Source of the DNA: Apostichopus japonicus | Lineage: Eukaryota > Echinodermata > Holothuroidea > Aspidochirotida > Stichopodidae | Direction: 5' to 3' | DNA length: 64,000 nt | Assembly: GCF_037975245.1 (NCBI RefSeq) | Contig: NC_092578.1 | Span: 18,626,321 to 18,690,320, forward strand | Program-made: the position numbers and the translations under genes | Part shown: in pieces, positions 1 through 14,600 of the stretch | Layout: the number at the start of each line of letters is the position of its first letter | Numbering within the stretch: the stretch's first letter is position 1 | Notes under the pieces: model-generated | Seen by the model: the letters and a program-made list of their open reading frames with translations, nothing else | What the model was told of the DNA's origin: nothing | Databases searched by the model: none

Positions 1-22
1 ATAATGAAGGGCTATAATGAAG

Positions 23-316
23 GAATAATAACCTTATTAATAGCTTCTATTATCTAACACAAAAGTAATATATAGTTAAATGAATAACTGCCAAAAAAAA
101 ATTGAAACAAGGAAAACTTCCTTTGCTCCTTTCCATAAAAAAAATTATTGGTTAGGCCAATAGGTATAGGCCCTATCAGTTAGAGAAATTGCTGTTATTC
201 TACGAAGGTACAGTAGGCTAATCGTTGACATAATTTTCAAAATGATATCCTTTTTAAGAAAATAAAAGGTTAAAAAAAATTCAAATATTATCTAATTTGT
301 GTTTGTACGTAATTAA
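23..316. repeat. Direct repeat, copy 1 (about 0.3 kb)
   Basis: This stretch aligns along its whole length with 797-1094 on the same strand. Shared landmarks in order are the segment reading ctattatctaacacaaaagt, a segment around 'cctttgctcctttccataaa', 'ataggccctatcagttaga', 'gtacagtaggctaa', and a shared run ending near 'ttcaaatatt'. Differences are scattered substitutions and short indels, so the duplication is old. The unit has no ORF and no obvious terminal motifs. Confidence 0.85.
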
Positions 317-796
317 ATCAGCAAACTGTAACATCTGGCTCGTAATCTGTTTCATTGGCATATACCACTGTGAGCGATAGTGGCGTCCAAGACATTTTAG
401 ATTCTGGTCATACCCCCTCCCCTCCCCACAAATCGGTTATATAATAACATATTGGTTTAATATTATATAAAGTAACACCACTCTCAGTTAATTCTTCCAC
501 CAATTCCCTCCCTTCTGCCACTGCCCTCCCTCCTGCCCCATCCACACCCTCTCATCTGGTTTAGACTCTTTTATTCATCAAAGTGATACACGAATTCAAA
601 GATGTGCTTTTTCGCTTACTAGAACGACAATACATTTGAATTACTTCATAACTTCTACCCCTCTGTTAATTTTCATTAGAACACTTTTTGACTGTCACTG
701 AACTTGTTGGATGCAATTTGTACTGTAAAAAATGTTATGAATTATTCCTTTTTTATAGGCCACTTAGAAATTTTAGGAATAAGCTCATATTGAATA

Positions 797-1094
797 GAAT
801 AATACCCTTATTAACTTCTATTATCTAACACAAAAGTAGTATATAGTTAAATGAATTACAAAAAACTGTCTAAAAATTGAAACAATGGAAAAATTCCTTT
901 GCTCCTTTCCATAAAAACATTATTGTTTACACCAATAAGTATAGGCCCTATCAGTTAGAAAAATTGATGTTATTTTACAAACGTACAGTAGGCTAAGCGT
1001 TGACATAATTTTGAAAAAAAAATATCATTTTTAAGAAAATAAAAGGTTAAAAAAAATTCAAATATTTTCCAAGTGGTGTTTGTATGTAATTAAA
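797..1094. repeat. Direct repeat, copy 2 (about 0.3 kb)
   Basis: Second copy of the repeat at 23-316, offset by about 775 bases, in the same orientation. The 480 bases between the copies are not repeated. A local duplication or two insertions of the same short dispersed element would both explain the pair. Confidence 0.85.
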
Positions 1095-2639
1095 ATTTTT
1101 ATACTATAAAGTGATTTGTCTGATTTCAATAAAGTAATTTATGAATTATCAAGACGTTAATACTGCCTGTTTATTTTCCTAATTTGTTTATGTATCTATT
1201 TTTAAAGAAATAAAAAGGAATCATTAAGTTTCAGTGGTCCGACATATCTTCCTTTCAGTTTTCTATCATTTACTATGTGTTTGAAGACCTATCAAAATTG
1301 GCTAGCTTACCTGTTACCTTTTTTTGTTAAATTCAACAATTTGATGTTCCGTTTTCAGACTAATTGAGGCAACTATTGAGCAGACTTTTACAGCTATTAA
1401 CATTTTCAGGTTAGTTGGCAAAATTTTCAATCAGATAAAGGTTGCCAAGAAGGATATAACAAATGAAGCAAAAGACATTTTCTTGGTAAACTTTGGGACC
1501 TGATTTTTCAGATTTATATGTTCGACTACATGAAACACCAAACGTTTGCTTTTAAAAAAAACAATTAACGTTATTTACGTACATTTGACTTCATGATGTC
1601 ACTAAGAAACAAAAAATTGAGATCTGCCGGTGATAACTTGAATAGCTTGATTTAGGTTAGCAAGTCTGCAAGGGGTCACAGAACCTTAACATTGTTAAAA
1701 AGCCTCTTGCTGGTATGAGATGGGGGATACCAGGTAACTAATGGAAGACAATGCTACGTTATACTATTCTTAAAATATGTTTATATTCCAACCGCATGCA
1801 TATCATAAACTCAACTGCTCTTGTTTAATTCTTCAATAATCACGACAAGTTCATATTTTCTTTGTTTCTCCTATCAGTTTTGAACTGTATCTCTTCTTTT
1901 TCTCCTTTCCCAATTTTACAAATCCTAATTTATATCACTCCGACTTGACACTTCTTTTAAACAATGCACATCTTATTAAAACTCAAACCTATTTCTGACT
2001 AGGAACTCTTTAAACTTACCGTCAAACGTGAATTGACTCTATTAACTAACTCATCTTTGATTACCACGATTCTATAAAATATGTGAAAGCCAGTGAAAGA
2101 TGTACTATATTCCCTGCAATAAACTGTCATCTCTGTTCTAAACAACTGTCGGTCTTAATTGATATATGTTGTCAAATTAATTTCAAAAGCTTATAAAACC
2201 ATTCACCTGCAACAACAGAAGTAATGAAGATATGGGGTGAAAAAAAATGGTATCAATCAAAGAAAAATGATACAAAAATAAACTGCAGAGATGTTCCTGC
2301 ATTGGCAGATGTGACAAAGAAAAATGAACAATTTCATATTTTAAAAAACATGGCAAGAAAGGGTTAAAAAAGATCTGAAGATTACTGAAAGATGAGTGTT
2401 TAGCAGAATTGCAGACAAGTTTCAGCACCATTAGGTCAAAACCCACATCCTCAGAGCAAAGGACATCTTTCCACAGAAGTGACAGAAGCCAAACATAGGC
2501 TTTGCAGTATTTGAATATGCAGCGAAGTCATGATACGCTGGCAAGAAATAAGATTTTATTTGTTTAATTCCCTCTCAAATTCAAGACCTTTAAAATGAGA
2601 GAGACAATCTTACAGCTGGTATAGTCTCTTAGGTTTTAC

Positions 2640-3035
2640 AGAGAAGTCCGAAAGCTGTATATCAGAATTTTGATATCAGTACGAGGAATAATACCCATTT
2701 TTCTGTTAGCAGACATCCCTCGAAACACGGTAAATTACTCTTGAACAACTACTGCTATAAAACCTGGAAAGTGCTTCCAAATGATATAAAACTGTTAAAT
2801 CTTATGTAACGTTTAAGCGCAAACTTAAAGCCCACCTAATTGAAAACTAGGCTGACTGAGTATTGATTATCTCATGTTTATTTTTCTCTACTCTTAATTG
2901 TTACCTTCTTTCATTGTTTTTTGTTATTTTTTGGTCGCTAGCTCGATAAACTACTATTGTTTTTCTAGTGTCCTGTTTATACTATACCACTTTGTTCTAT
3001 TGTTCTTATGTATAGATGAAATAAATGAAATGAAA
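2640..3035 (+). mobile_element. Degenerate non-LTR retrotransposon 3' end (CR1/L2-like)
   Basis: Around 2755-2850 the plus strand reads, with one frameshift, as a typical C-terminal tail of CR1/L2-type reverse transcriptases: 'YKTWKVLPNDIKLLN' followed in another frame by 'TFKRKLKAHLIEN' and a stop. About 170 bases further on the element ends in a short AAATGAAAT-type repeat (about 3018-3035), the kind of microsatellite tail these elements carry. Stops and the frameshift show it is dead. The 5' boundary is unclear. Confidence 0.6.
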
Positions 3036-5520
3036 TTTGCACTCTAAAAGCTTCATGGAAAATCTCATTTAATTTTTTTTAAATCCAAAATGAAAAATCA
3101 GTTTTCAGTCGGTTTGCTTTTGCATGTGGAATATTCTTCAAGCACAGCGTATTACCCACGCTTAAATTAGAATGACCATATTGAAAATACCTTTATGGTT
3201 GATAAAGCAGAGTGAAACATTCCTTCCAAATTTTCCAACCCTAATATGGACCTACATGAACATGCATGCGAAATGCTATAATACCGGTAACCAAAAGTCT
3301 ATTTTCGATGGATGGCTAAATTCAGGCTAGGAATAAAGGAACTGTTTTCTGATTTGACTTTTCTGCGTAACACCCTGTACATGCCAAAAGCTCAAAAAAT
3401 GGTTTTATTTCATCCCAGAGATATGAAAAATGTTCCCATGCGGTCCTGCTGGTATATGATTTTATGCATACTGTACCAGACTATTTAAAACAATGACTTC
3501 ATATGTTGCCGGGTGCATAAGTAACGGAGAGCGGCCCTCCCTCCAAGATCGCAGAGAAATAAACGGAAGAAAGCAAAAGATAATCATAAAGAAGAAAAGA
3601 GAAAAAAAGAATGAGGGAAGACAATTGAAGGGATCCAAAAACAAGGAAAAAAACTATTTTTTTGATAATTCTTCATCCTGCTTTCTGTTTCTTTTTATTT
3701 CCCATTTATTTTCTTCTTCTTCTTCAAGTGACAAAATATTCTGGGAAAAACAATTGGAAGCAGCAGTCTGCACTTCAAATAACTGACACCTAAAACTTGG
3801 TGCGACTTAACGACTGGAAACACTGCCGATCTAACTACCAGTGTCACATGCTGTCACTTAAATGTGACTGCGTGACTGTGTGACTGATGCATAATTTGTA
3901 GGGCATCGCAGAAGACATCTCTGAACAATGTCAAGTACAACCACCCAGCTGCTTTCAAGGCAGGTACTGTAAAGTGGTAAACCATGGAGATACCCATATG
4001 AGGATGCCGGAGCAGTTTGTCATGCAGTAAGAAAAAAAAATAATAAACTTACTATGTTTATAAAAACCTACCAAAATCGACAGAATAGACTCTACGCTAG
4101 CTGATTTGGCTTGGGAGGTGCATCAGAAACTGAAATGGAAGTGGTCTTAATGGGTGAGGGTGGGGGGAGGGGAGAGGGGGGTGCACAGAAGGAAGACAAC
4201 AAAAAAACAAAAATAATCAACAGAAGTCATAAATATGACAAATAAAATATGGGTGTGATTTAGTAACGACATCGACATGCAGTCAGAGAAACGCCACGAT
4301 TGAGGACGATCGTTGACATTTTTGGGTCCAACGATAGTGCGGGGCAGGAGAAATAGGGAAAAGCAACAGAACCCCTAGGTGACCATTTTATAGACTAATA
4401 TGTAGGTGGTGGGAAATTGATTATTTATTGAAAACCCTTTCAACAGATCCTAGCTGTGAACTGGTTGTTAATTTTCAACCCTAATCTGAGTTCACAATAT
4501 TTCGGTAAAGAAGAACACATTTTTCTTCTTTTAAGTGAATATTATTAGGATGGTAGGATATGACTCACCCCCACCACCCCCCACCCCCACCACACCTTCT
4601 CCCTGCTTTCAATTTCTATGACTCCCTACCAATTTAGAATACCTTGCCCACACCATGTGAACTATGTTCATTAATGATCGACATACTCCTCCAGTCCAAT
4701 ACCGAGCAATACTACTGAAATGACGTTCCACGGTAAACAGTACCAAGGACAAAGTGCTACTTCTCGCATATATGATACCTGATATATTACAATCACAGAC
4801 CTCATTAGCAAACTATCTTTTCAAATTAAAATGAATAATTTGATTAAATCAGACTCGGTGACTTTGCAAAGGGGAAACTCAACAGACCACAAATCTTGAA
4901 AGATCAGCATTTCTGATTAAAGAAAGTATAATTCAAGCTGAATAAAATATCATCAAGACCTAAAATCAAAAGACAATTATGATAAATTTTCATAAGGGAT
5001 CAAGCTTTCAGGTAACTTGTGGCTATACCCTGTGGGATGTCCTCAATGAAGACAGTCCCACCCCCCCCCCCCCCAAAGGAATGGTTTGGATTGCACGTAC
5101 TTGAATGTGTAGGTGTGACAATTAACCTTAATCAACGACTTAACTATTTTAAAATCCAGTTAGAATTGTCTGGAAACAAGACTTCAAAACCTCGTTTTTA
5201 ACTTCAACGTTTGTCACCTCTCGCATCTTGATAAAGAAAGCAGAAACCCTGAAAGTTACTTCCAAGAAGTTCAAATTAATGCTAAAACCACTCTATACTG
5301 TCCTCTCATTTCATGTTTCAAAGCACTGGTACTGACAGTACAAACAGTTTCTAACCTCTATGGTCTCTAATATAGAAACACAATGCTTCATACTGCTCAT
5401 ACTGTCAGTACGAGTGCTTTGAAGCAGGATACGAAAGTACAGTACACACAAATTTGTGCCAACTTGGGGTGTTTAGAGGGTTAGAGAAGATTTTACATAT
5501 TCATATCATAAAAGATTCTG

Positions 5521-5631
5521 TCAATTTCCTTCACTTACCAACTTCACTTGCTTGGCTTCTTCTTTGGCAAGAATGTCCTTCGTTTGGTCCGGAGAGAACT
5601 TCACTACAGCTGCTATTACTTTTGCCATCGT
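5521..5631 (-). CDS. GOLGA4: GOLGA4 exon 20, end of the GRIP domain
   Basis: After a CTTTCAG acceptor the exon reads TMAKVIAAVVKFSPDQTKDI, matching human TMAKVITTVLKFPDDQTQKI, and continues to EEAKQVKL at 5539. A strong GTAAGTG donor follows. If it is not used, the frame reads VSEGN and stops at 5523-5521, giving a complete protein. If it is used, a further short exon lies downstream. Confidence 0.88.
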   Translation of the reverse strand, partial: TMAKVIAAVVKFSPDQTKDILAKEEAKQVKLVSEGN

Positions 5632-8600
5632 CTGAAAGAATATTCAAAAATCAAATATGAAATTTTCCTAGACGATGCTTTAAATGTGGTAATTTTTTAA
5701 CCGCAAACAGGCTGTCTTTAGTTATAATGTTACAATTTACCTACCAGTCAAAGCAAAAAATTGTGATTTAAGTTATGGCCAGGACAAAGTTTAACAGGTC
5801 CAAAAATTTTCACGAGTGATATAATTTCCACGAGTGATATTGGTATATCGATTTTATCAAGGTTTATCATGATGTTATAAAACTAGAAAATTCAACAATT
5901 AAGGAACGAAGGACAAAAATCAAACTTATTTACTACCGGTGTTAAAGTGGTAAAACTGGGCTGGACTTAAATAAAATAAAATGTTCCACTTTTTACTTGA
6001 TATTCGTAAGTGACTGGAATCTCGATACTTCTAGTATATGGAAAAGTATCAGACTTTCTTAAATTTTAAAGCACCTGTGTTTGATATCAGTTCAAGAGAC
6101 TGATAGTGCAGTGAACGTTCACCAGCTGCGAACACGACCTCCGGCTTCAAAAGACACTTTCAGGTTTTAATGTTGGAGAATACATTATATACAGATTTCA
6201 CTTTGATCCAGAAGAGTTCTACTGATCAGAGTCTCTGATGAGGCAATCAATCAGTAACCAGACAATGTGATTCGTCAAAACATTGGTAAACCTGTGACTT
6301 AAAACCACTCGAGATGGCGAAGCCAGAGACGACCGCATACATCAAGTCATGCTTGTGGAATTATTCAGATCAGAACCACATTTCATTAGATGTATGACAT
6401 CAACCACCGAGCAGAAAATGGAAAAAACCTAAGGTTCATCAGAAGCAATGATATAAAAATTCTAGCCCCCTTCTTTGCTTTTACAAAGCTGAAAGGACAA
6501 TCCACAGAACACTCTGCTCAACCAGAAAACATCCTTAAAACTTTTGCCCTGTTTTACATCATAGCTAATGAAAGACAAATTTATACAAACTCCACGTTTT
6601 GTTTATCAAAGCAGAACCAAAACTGACAAAACACTTCGCTTATCACTACATCACAACATCGATCTGAGTCCATAAGTCACTCTGCGTCAGAGGAAACATT
6701 TTGAGCCTGGAGCTCCATGCATGAGATTTGCACCCCCTTGCTATGCCTTGCCACCCACTACCCTTCTATCCCACCCCTAACAGATACCCAATGTGACAAT
6801 TTTTCTTCCACACCTCTGCCGACACAACCAAATAACAGGACAAGATGGCTTAACGACTCTTGTAACGAATAAACACTACAGCTATTGAGACGATGGCATC
6901 AATTTTTTTTACCCTTTCTTCTTCCTCTTCTTTTTCACAGGAAATAAATAATTTATAATGTTTATCAAACTTTGGATAAACCTAGAGAAGCTTGCCGAGA
7001 TTTAATATCTAAACAGACAGGCCAACATCGAACGAGTTATTCAAAGAGAGATGCCGATGAACACTAACCACGCACACACATGATATACATATTCTCTATT
7101 ATTTATATTTAATTTTTGATTAATATTATTAAGGATCAAAGCCAATGTGTACTCAATTAGGCTAATAAATGTTTAGAGAACAGGTCAGTCTATTCCACAG
7201 GCTGATCACCTGAAACCTGATTTGCTTTTCGCAGAGTTAAAGCAGCAGTAGGAGGTTTTAAATCAACTTCATGAAATCAAAAATACTGACAGTATCGAAT
7301 AAAAATTAACACATTCAAAACCTCCCCAATGATAGATATCTCACCAAAAACCTGTTAAAACATCCTCTTAAAAGGGAAATCCTTTTCAGATGAAAATACT
7401 TTTGACTCTTGTCAATTTTGTTCTATCCCTTGTAAAAGGAACAAAACTCCCCACCCCACATCAAAGGAGCCATCAAAACGGCCATATTTTCTAGTCTGAA
7501 ATTCCGCAAAATAAGTGAAACATTTATAGAAAACACTCCAAGATAATGCAGAATTTGTGTCAGTAAAATTGTTACGTAAAAATAGCGATTGGCTTTAAAT
7601 GTGGCTTTATTTTCTATCCGTTGAAAGACATCGATGGATTACATTTTTATCTCCTTCAGACAAAGCTGCAAAGTAACGGTGAACCTGGCGAATAATGAGA
7701 AGCCTGCGTGCTACTTTAAACTATCGGATGATTGAATCTTCACAGGTTTTAAGTCTTATTAAATCTCCCAACCATGCATTAACATCTTCTGTTTATTTTC
7801 ATAATCAACTTTAACAAGTGCATTGGCGGAGGTGGGGGGGGGGGGGGGAGGGAGGGAGGGATAGTTTAAGTGTCTTCTTCATTATCATCTAGCCAATTTG
7901 ACATGTCACAGATGATGTAAAGGGACAATTTCAAAATATTTGTAAAAAATATATTTAAAAAAATATATAAATGTATGCACCCATCAAAATCCAACACTCT
8001 GAAAGAACAGTGGTTCAATATTTCAAACAAGTATTGATAGGCATCCACTAAGGCTTTGAGATGAATTTTCAAAACTGAAGAACAGTGGCTTGATTTTCAA
8101 ATTTTGACCAAAATTGGTGATGGGAAATATTTCAGGAAGCTGAGGGGCAACTTGTAAATAACTTATAAGAGCTGAAATGAAACACAGAAATTCCACCAAA
8201 AACTGATTAAATTTGTTTTTTGTCACGAAACTGTTAAGTACCATAGATAAGAAAAGCATAGTTAAGTAAGATAAAAAAAATTAACAATCAAAGGTGTGCA
8301 AATGGAACATTGAAACATTCCCTCATGTTTTCTAAGACACATTTTTATTTATATTTCGTACAACACTACAAAACATGAATCATATGAAACAGCTTGACCG
8401 GATATGACCTGGTTAGAGTGCGGCAACGTTACAATCTCGTACAACAGATAGAGAAACATGGAAACTAACCTTTGGTTCTTTGCCCATCATATACTGGTAG
8501 AGGACGTGCTTCAAGTACTGACGGAGAAAGAGATCAAATCCAAAACAGAGAGAGTGAACATACATGAGAGGTCATAGGTCACATAGCTTCAGTTTAAAAT

Positions 8601-11600
8601 TACTTTTAGCGACAATTGAAGACAGCACCATATCAAACTTACCAAAGTCAATTTTAAAATTATGATCAAACGACAGAAATGAAAGAACTAAAATTTGATT
8701 ATAATACTTATCCTTCTATGTATTGATACTTTTAGTTGTTCATAAAAAGGTGAAATTTACTTCCAATATATTCCTATATGTTGATTTACGTGGGAAAAAA
8801 AAACATCACTAATGCGTGCATTGATTTTGAAACCACTCTTGGAGCAAATTTATTCAAAATATTAAAATGATGGCTATTAAACGGTTTTGTATCACTTTGC
8901 AGATAAATTCGTTTTGAGATCACTTGAAAATGACTAAAATCTGTAACCATCACCCCTTTCCTGATATTGACAAAAACCTGGAGCAGGTTATAGCTAGGCT
9001 GTAAAATCTCCATCCCCAACTCTCCCCCCCCCCCCCTGTCCCCTTATTCTTCCAACTTCCTCCTACGTTGCACCCTTCTATTTCTTCCTTCTCCGCTTCA
9101 TTAATTAGTTACCTGAATTTCTGTGGTTTTCGTCAAGATTTGCCCATCTGATAATGCAATACTATCACCGTCCGCACCTGACGAAATGAAGGCAAGAACA
9201 TCGAGTGCCATCACAAAATTATGCAGAGCATAGGAAATGAGAAGACAATTCATAGCATGAAAAGAGTTGACTGACAATAGCCTTAACGAAGCTGAATCGA
9301 GTCGTAATTAGTTTAAACACCATTAATAGAGTTAATGAGCAATTAATCAGAGATCTACAAATATTCATCAGGATATTAGATTTATGATTTAATTTTTGTG
9401 GCACTATGACGATATCATCTCGTTATATTCATATGATAATTTGATACACTGCGACAAGGCCTCGGGTAAAGTTTATCCAGAACCCATAATGAAAACTCAC
9501 TGTGGGGATTTGCTATCTGATTCCGTGGAAGACGTCATGCTGCTTATAGTTTTGTAAATATATATATATATTATTGGGCTTCCATTTCTACCCGCCCATG
9601 CAATGAACTCATTTCACAGGTACATGACCTCTCAAAGCTGGGACAATGTGTCGCATTCATCGGGTTTATACTGAAACTAGGCTACAAACGACGTACTACA
9701 CATAATCATATTACCAATGTTTGCTATCTAACGCAGTGTGTGGTCGAATGATGGGATAACAATTATTGAATGGCTGCTTCTAAAAGCAGTGACAATCTTC
9801 CAGGTGATGATGAGCAGATAGTCATAAACTAATCAGTTCTTCAACAACAACAACAAATATGAAGAGTTATAAGTTTCTCAACTAATGCAATCACTGTTTT
9901 CTTGTTTGATTGTTTTTTTATTTCTGATTTTGTCATTTTGTGGAATTTAAGGAGCTAATTCTGCCAAATGTTGATTTCTATGTATTTGGAAAATTACCTC
10001 AAACTTACTAAAAATTCAAATGAAACTAATATTTACATATGCAAATTTATGAATATTATTCAGAGTTTGTTGATGACATACCTAGCGACGCTCCCTGTCT
10101 GTATCCTGTGATCTCTTCCTCTAACCGTTTCTCCTTCAGTTTCATCTCGGCCATGAGACCTCTCTGTTGCTGAAGTTCTGCCTGTTGACATGAAATAGAC
10201 AAATTAAAAGAGATGAAACAACTGCTCTTTTTCTTCTTCTTCTTCTTCTTCCAGTATACAGTAGTGCTAACTTCATCTTTGAAGACTCATGCACTTGATT
10301 GACAGGTTGGCTATGTGGACATTAGTCTAACTGGATGAGGTTTTTAAAAAGCTTCAGCAGATTGGGCTCTAATAGACTCCTCAGATAGATAGTTCCAATC
10401 ACGTACAGTACGAGGGGAAAAAGACATCCTATAATAGTCTCTAGAACAATGTGGATTATGATAGGCTTGGGTGTTTTCACATCTGGTTGGAACTTGATGG
10501 TTCTTTGAGGTAAGACATTGTGCTGGATCAATGGCTACCAACTGGTTCTGCATTTTGTAAACATTGTCAACCTCAATAATGCTAGAACATACAAAGAATA
10601 CAGACAGAACATACAAAGCCATTTTTTCTTTATGTACAACAAGCAATACAAATAGTTTCCATCAAGACTGCAGCACTTCAATCCTTCTTTTCACAAAAAA
10701 AAAAAATCAACCATGGTTTTGTGGAAGAGATAAACCAAACAGGCTTAAAACAGAGAGAGTGAAAAGGATTTTATTAATTTGATCATAGATATTTTCATGA
10801 TACCAGCTTTTGCAATTTGTTCATCAACTTGAGGTGGTTTACTTTCCAAAAATTAAAAATTGTAGAGACTCTTTAGGCCTACTCTTGACGAGTGGTATAT
10901 AAAAAAAATTTAAAAAATGCTGATGGGGACTTGGAAATGCGAAGCCTTTTCTAACAACCTGACGAAAAGGAAAGGATGGTATGATTTCAAACATTTACAA
11001 TTTTTGAATAACGATATTTGAATATATGATACGTGTCAGGCTTGACGTTTGTGCCAAAAAGAACTGAGGTGCATTCCTCCATAATTGGGGGAAAAGCCAG
11101 CAACAATTGAACAGCGCAAAGACATGCTAGGACTTGTTAGTCATTAAACTTTGGGATTAATTAAGTAATTTAATTTGGCATCAAGGTCAAATTTTAGCAC
11201 ACTATGTCATATATGATTATTATAACAGCATATCATAAAATATACATGCTGGTGTCATGACAAAAAGATCACAAAGTTTTGTACCTTTGAAATGACAAAC
11301 ATTGAAAACTGATGTCAATCTTAATTTCTTACGACAGAGAACAGCATGCAATGAAACCACACAAGAAGATAATCAGGAAAATTAATAAATAATTCATGAA
11401 TTTTTTTGTCTATCTTTGATTCGTTCCGATACCGATATTAATAAACATCTTTCCTGTGGCATAAGGGCAATCTCACAGGGGGGAAGGGGAGGGGTTGGGG
11501 GAAGGAGGATGAGGAACAACTAAAAAAATGGTTTTGGGTTTGGTTGGGGGGAAATCTGAAGTACATGACAATATTTTGCTGTACAAAACAATAAACTTGA

Positions 11601-14600
11601 TAAAAAACACATCAAAAAGATGGTTAAAACTAGCTATGGCAATATCATAAAGCTGAACCGATACATCTCAAGGGAACTAAAACTGGAACAGTATTGTTTG
11701 TTTTTGTGGTTCCAATCTTCTTCGGGCAAAATAACAAAGTTGTTCTACAGATAGATAGATAAAGTGAGTGTTGGTGCAGAATTAATATCAGAATTGATCG
11801 ATTGGAGAAACAATATTGGAAGGTGATGAGAAAAAGTGATATTTTCAAAATGAGCTAGATATTAAAATCTGCTGGGAGCATGGCATGAAAATTACTTTGT
11901 ATGTATATAGAGATGGTGGTAAAATGTAGCAGAACTTGTTGGTTACTATGAAAGCTGAACGAGAACAACTGGTCGTGTTTGATATTTGATTTGGTAGGAA
12001 TATGGTATGTCACATAACAGTGTTATGTATAACAAACGATAGCAGAATGTAGCGATTATTAGTATTTATTAGAAAAGCAGAATAAAAACAGCTCTAGTTG
12101 TGTTTGATGTTTGATCTGGTAGGAACATGGTATGTCACATAACAGTGTTATGTATAACACATGATGGTAGAATGTAGCTATAAGTGGTATTTATTAGAAA
12201 AGCAGAATAAAAACAGCTCTAGTCGTGTTTGATATCTGATCTGGTAGGGACATGGTATGGGACATCATAGTGTTATGTATAACACATGACAGTAGAATTT
12301 AGCGATTAGTGGCATTTATTAGAAAAGCAGAATAAAAACAGCTCTAGTTGTTTTCGATGAACATAATGCTTCTAGCCATGCAGATGCACTTGAGCATGTA
12401 ATATGCTGTTAGTATGTTTGTAGCTCCAAACAGGTGCTTAAAATATTGACTTACTTTCCAAAACAAGCATCAGCAAGGAGCCTTCACCCTACAGCAATTG
12501 CATAGTACACATGCAAACATCAGGCCTAGCCTACTTTGCATACCCTGTACTGATAACTGATAAGCATTGGTCTGAATGGTTTATACTGTCATTAGTTGGC
12601 AACAAGAATAATTAACCACATGATATAGCTATAAATACAAATATATATGCCACATTTACTTGAACCAGAATTACTTCCAGGCAGTTCTAGAACACATTAC
12701 ACTGGAGAATTACTAGAGGTATTCTGATGAAAGCTAGAATCTTTTTATCTTATTTATTTTATTTTATTTACTTTATTTATTTACTTATTTATTAGTTTAT
12801 TATTATTATTTTTTTTTTTTTTAGTCAAATGTACTTTATTGCTTTATGCAATCTTTTCACTGCATGTTAGTACTATTTTACCCTTTGTACCATGATCTGA
12901 TATTATCACTATGGGAACTATTCCGAGAGACTACCCACCTCTATCAAGCTGTTTTCATGTACTCAAAATATTCAGAAGAAAGAACGCTCAGGGAATTAAT
13001 CTAAGATATCCAGATAGCATCCACGACATGATACAAAACCCATTACGATCAGTAACAGAGGTCAAGCTGAGCTGTCCACGGCCATTTTGGATTAATTTTA
13101 TTGACAGGATAGTCAAGAGGAAATATTTAATATTTGACTGAAGAAAGCGGACCATGTTCTACGCATCCCGGTGAAATTTGCAATCAATTCCGATGTACTA
13201 TTGTTGTTTTGTGAGATAACATTTGACCCTGTTTTAGACCAAAAATAAAACACGGAGCAAGCAGGTGTGATGTCATAGATACCCACTAACAAATTATGTT
13301 TTTTATATGTATTGCTTCAAAACTCCATTTTTTTTCTTTCTCCATCACAAATTGTTAAAAAATGAGCATATGAATACCTTTGAGATATTGATAACTTCAC
13401 ATCACCACAAAACAAAGTTGACACCCTGTCCAAACCAAGGTCCAAAACAAGAAAGTGACAAAATGAGGAAAGAACAAAACATTCTGCTCTCAGTATGACA
13501 TCACATCATATCATCTACAGAACGTATTGTGTGAAACTTTAAAGCACCTTTATGTCCTACCCAGCCTAGCTGAATCTCCCAACTCCCCCCCACCCCCCCT
13601 CCCCCTGCCCTCCACTGAAAAATCTGGCAAAGCACAGCATTTGGAAAGTAGGCATACAAGGGCAAAGTTTGTTTTCAAGACTTCAAACACCAGTTTAAGT
13701 ATTTTGAGTACTATAAACTGGTCTGGTTAGAAAAGAGTGCAAACAGCATTCCGACCGAATCATATTTCATGATTTGCTGAAGTTAAAGAGGCAATAGTTT
13801 CAAATTAAGATATAGCGTGGTGATTTGACCGATGATAACATGGGCAGGATGAAAAGCAGACCGGTACCTGGAGAGCTAATATCTGCATATCTGGGCCCGA
13901 AGTTCCGTTTCTCGAGTTCACCGAGGAACTAATTGAAATTGGGTCGAGGGAACTCATAGCTGCTAAATCCTCCTAGAAAAATAAGGAAAAGTTTCAACTA
14001 TCTCTTAAATATGAAAGTATACTTTCTTCTCGCTGGACGGTTTAAAAGTTTGACAAAATAAATAGGGAAGTGGGATTTCCTTCCATTTAGAAAAATGAAT
14101 TTTGGTCTGGAGAAGAGAAATGAGAGCAATTTTTACATGATTGTTAAATTGTAAAGAGGATATCAACTTTATTTCATTTGAAATCAAATTTTAGTTTGAA
14201 TACCAAACGCATATATGTATTTCATAATTCATAATTGTGTTTGCATAACTCCAATGCAACATAGGGAAAGGAAGGCAACCTTTTTAATGCCTGTAGTTAT
14301 CCACGCTATCAATGAAGTTGTTGCAAACTTTTTGTTGAGAGAGTAAAATGAAGTAAAACAACTTTTTGACAAATCAGTGGCTTGAGAATTGACAGGAAGT
14401 TTTACAGTTTCTATTGTTCAGCTTATATTTGGACGGTTCTTCGGATTCATAAAATGACAAAAGCAAGCAAATAGATACGATAAATAGATTTTTGCTTTAT
14501 ATCGATATATATACTGCATAATAAAAACTAAACTGCTTTATGATCGTGAAGCAAATCTATGTTAAGTCCAACCTCTGTTTGGAGGTTTTGGAGACTGTGT

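Larger units (their letters stand above)
1..5520. other. Intergenic region downstream of the golgin gene
   Basis: No convincing protein-coding exon was found here. It holds a pair of direct repeats (23-316 and 797-1094), a degenerate non-LTR retrotransposon end (about 2640-3035), purine-rich stretches near 3540-3640, a G-rich run near 4150-4180 and a C run near 5060. If the golgin transcript uses the strong splice donor next to position 5538, its last short coding exon or 3' UTR would lie in this region; I could not locate it. Confidence 0.6.

Noticed and set aside
3493-3786. 97-residue plus-strand reading frame
   Set aside because: Lys-rich and then Ser-rich low-complexity translation of purine and pyrimidine tracts; no homology or gene context.
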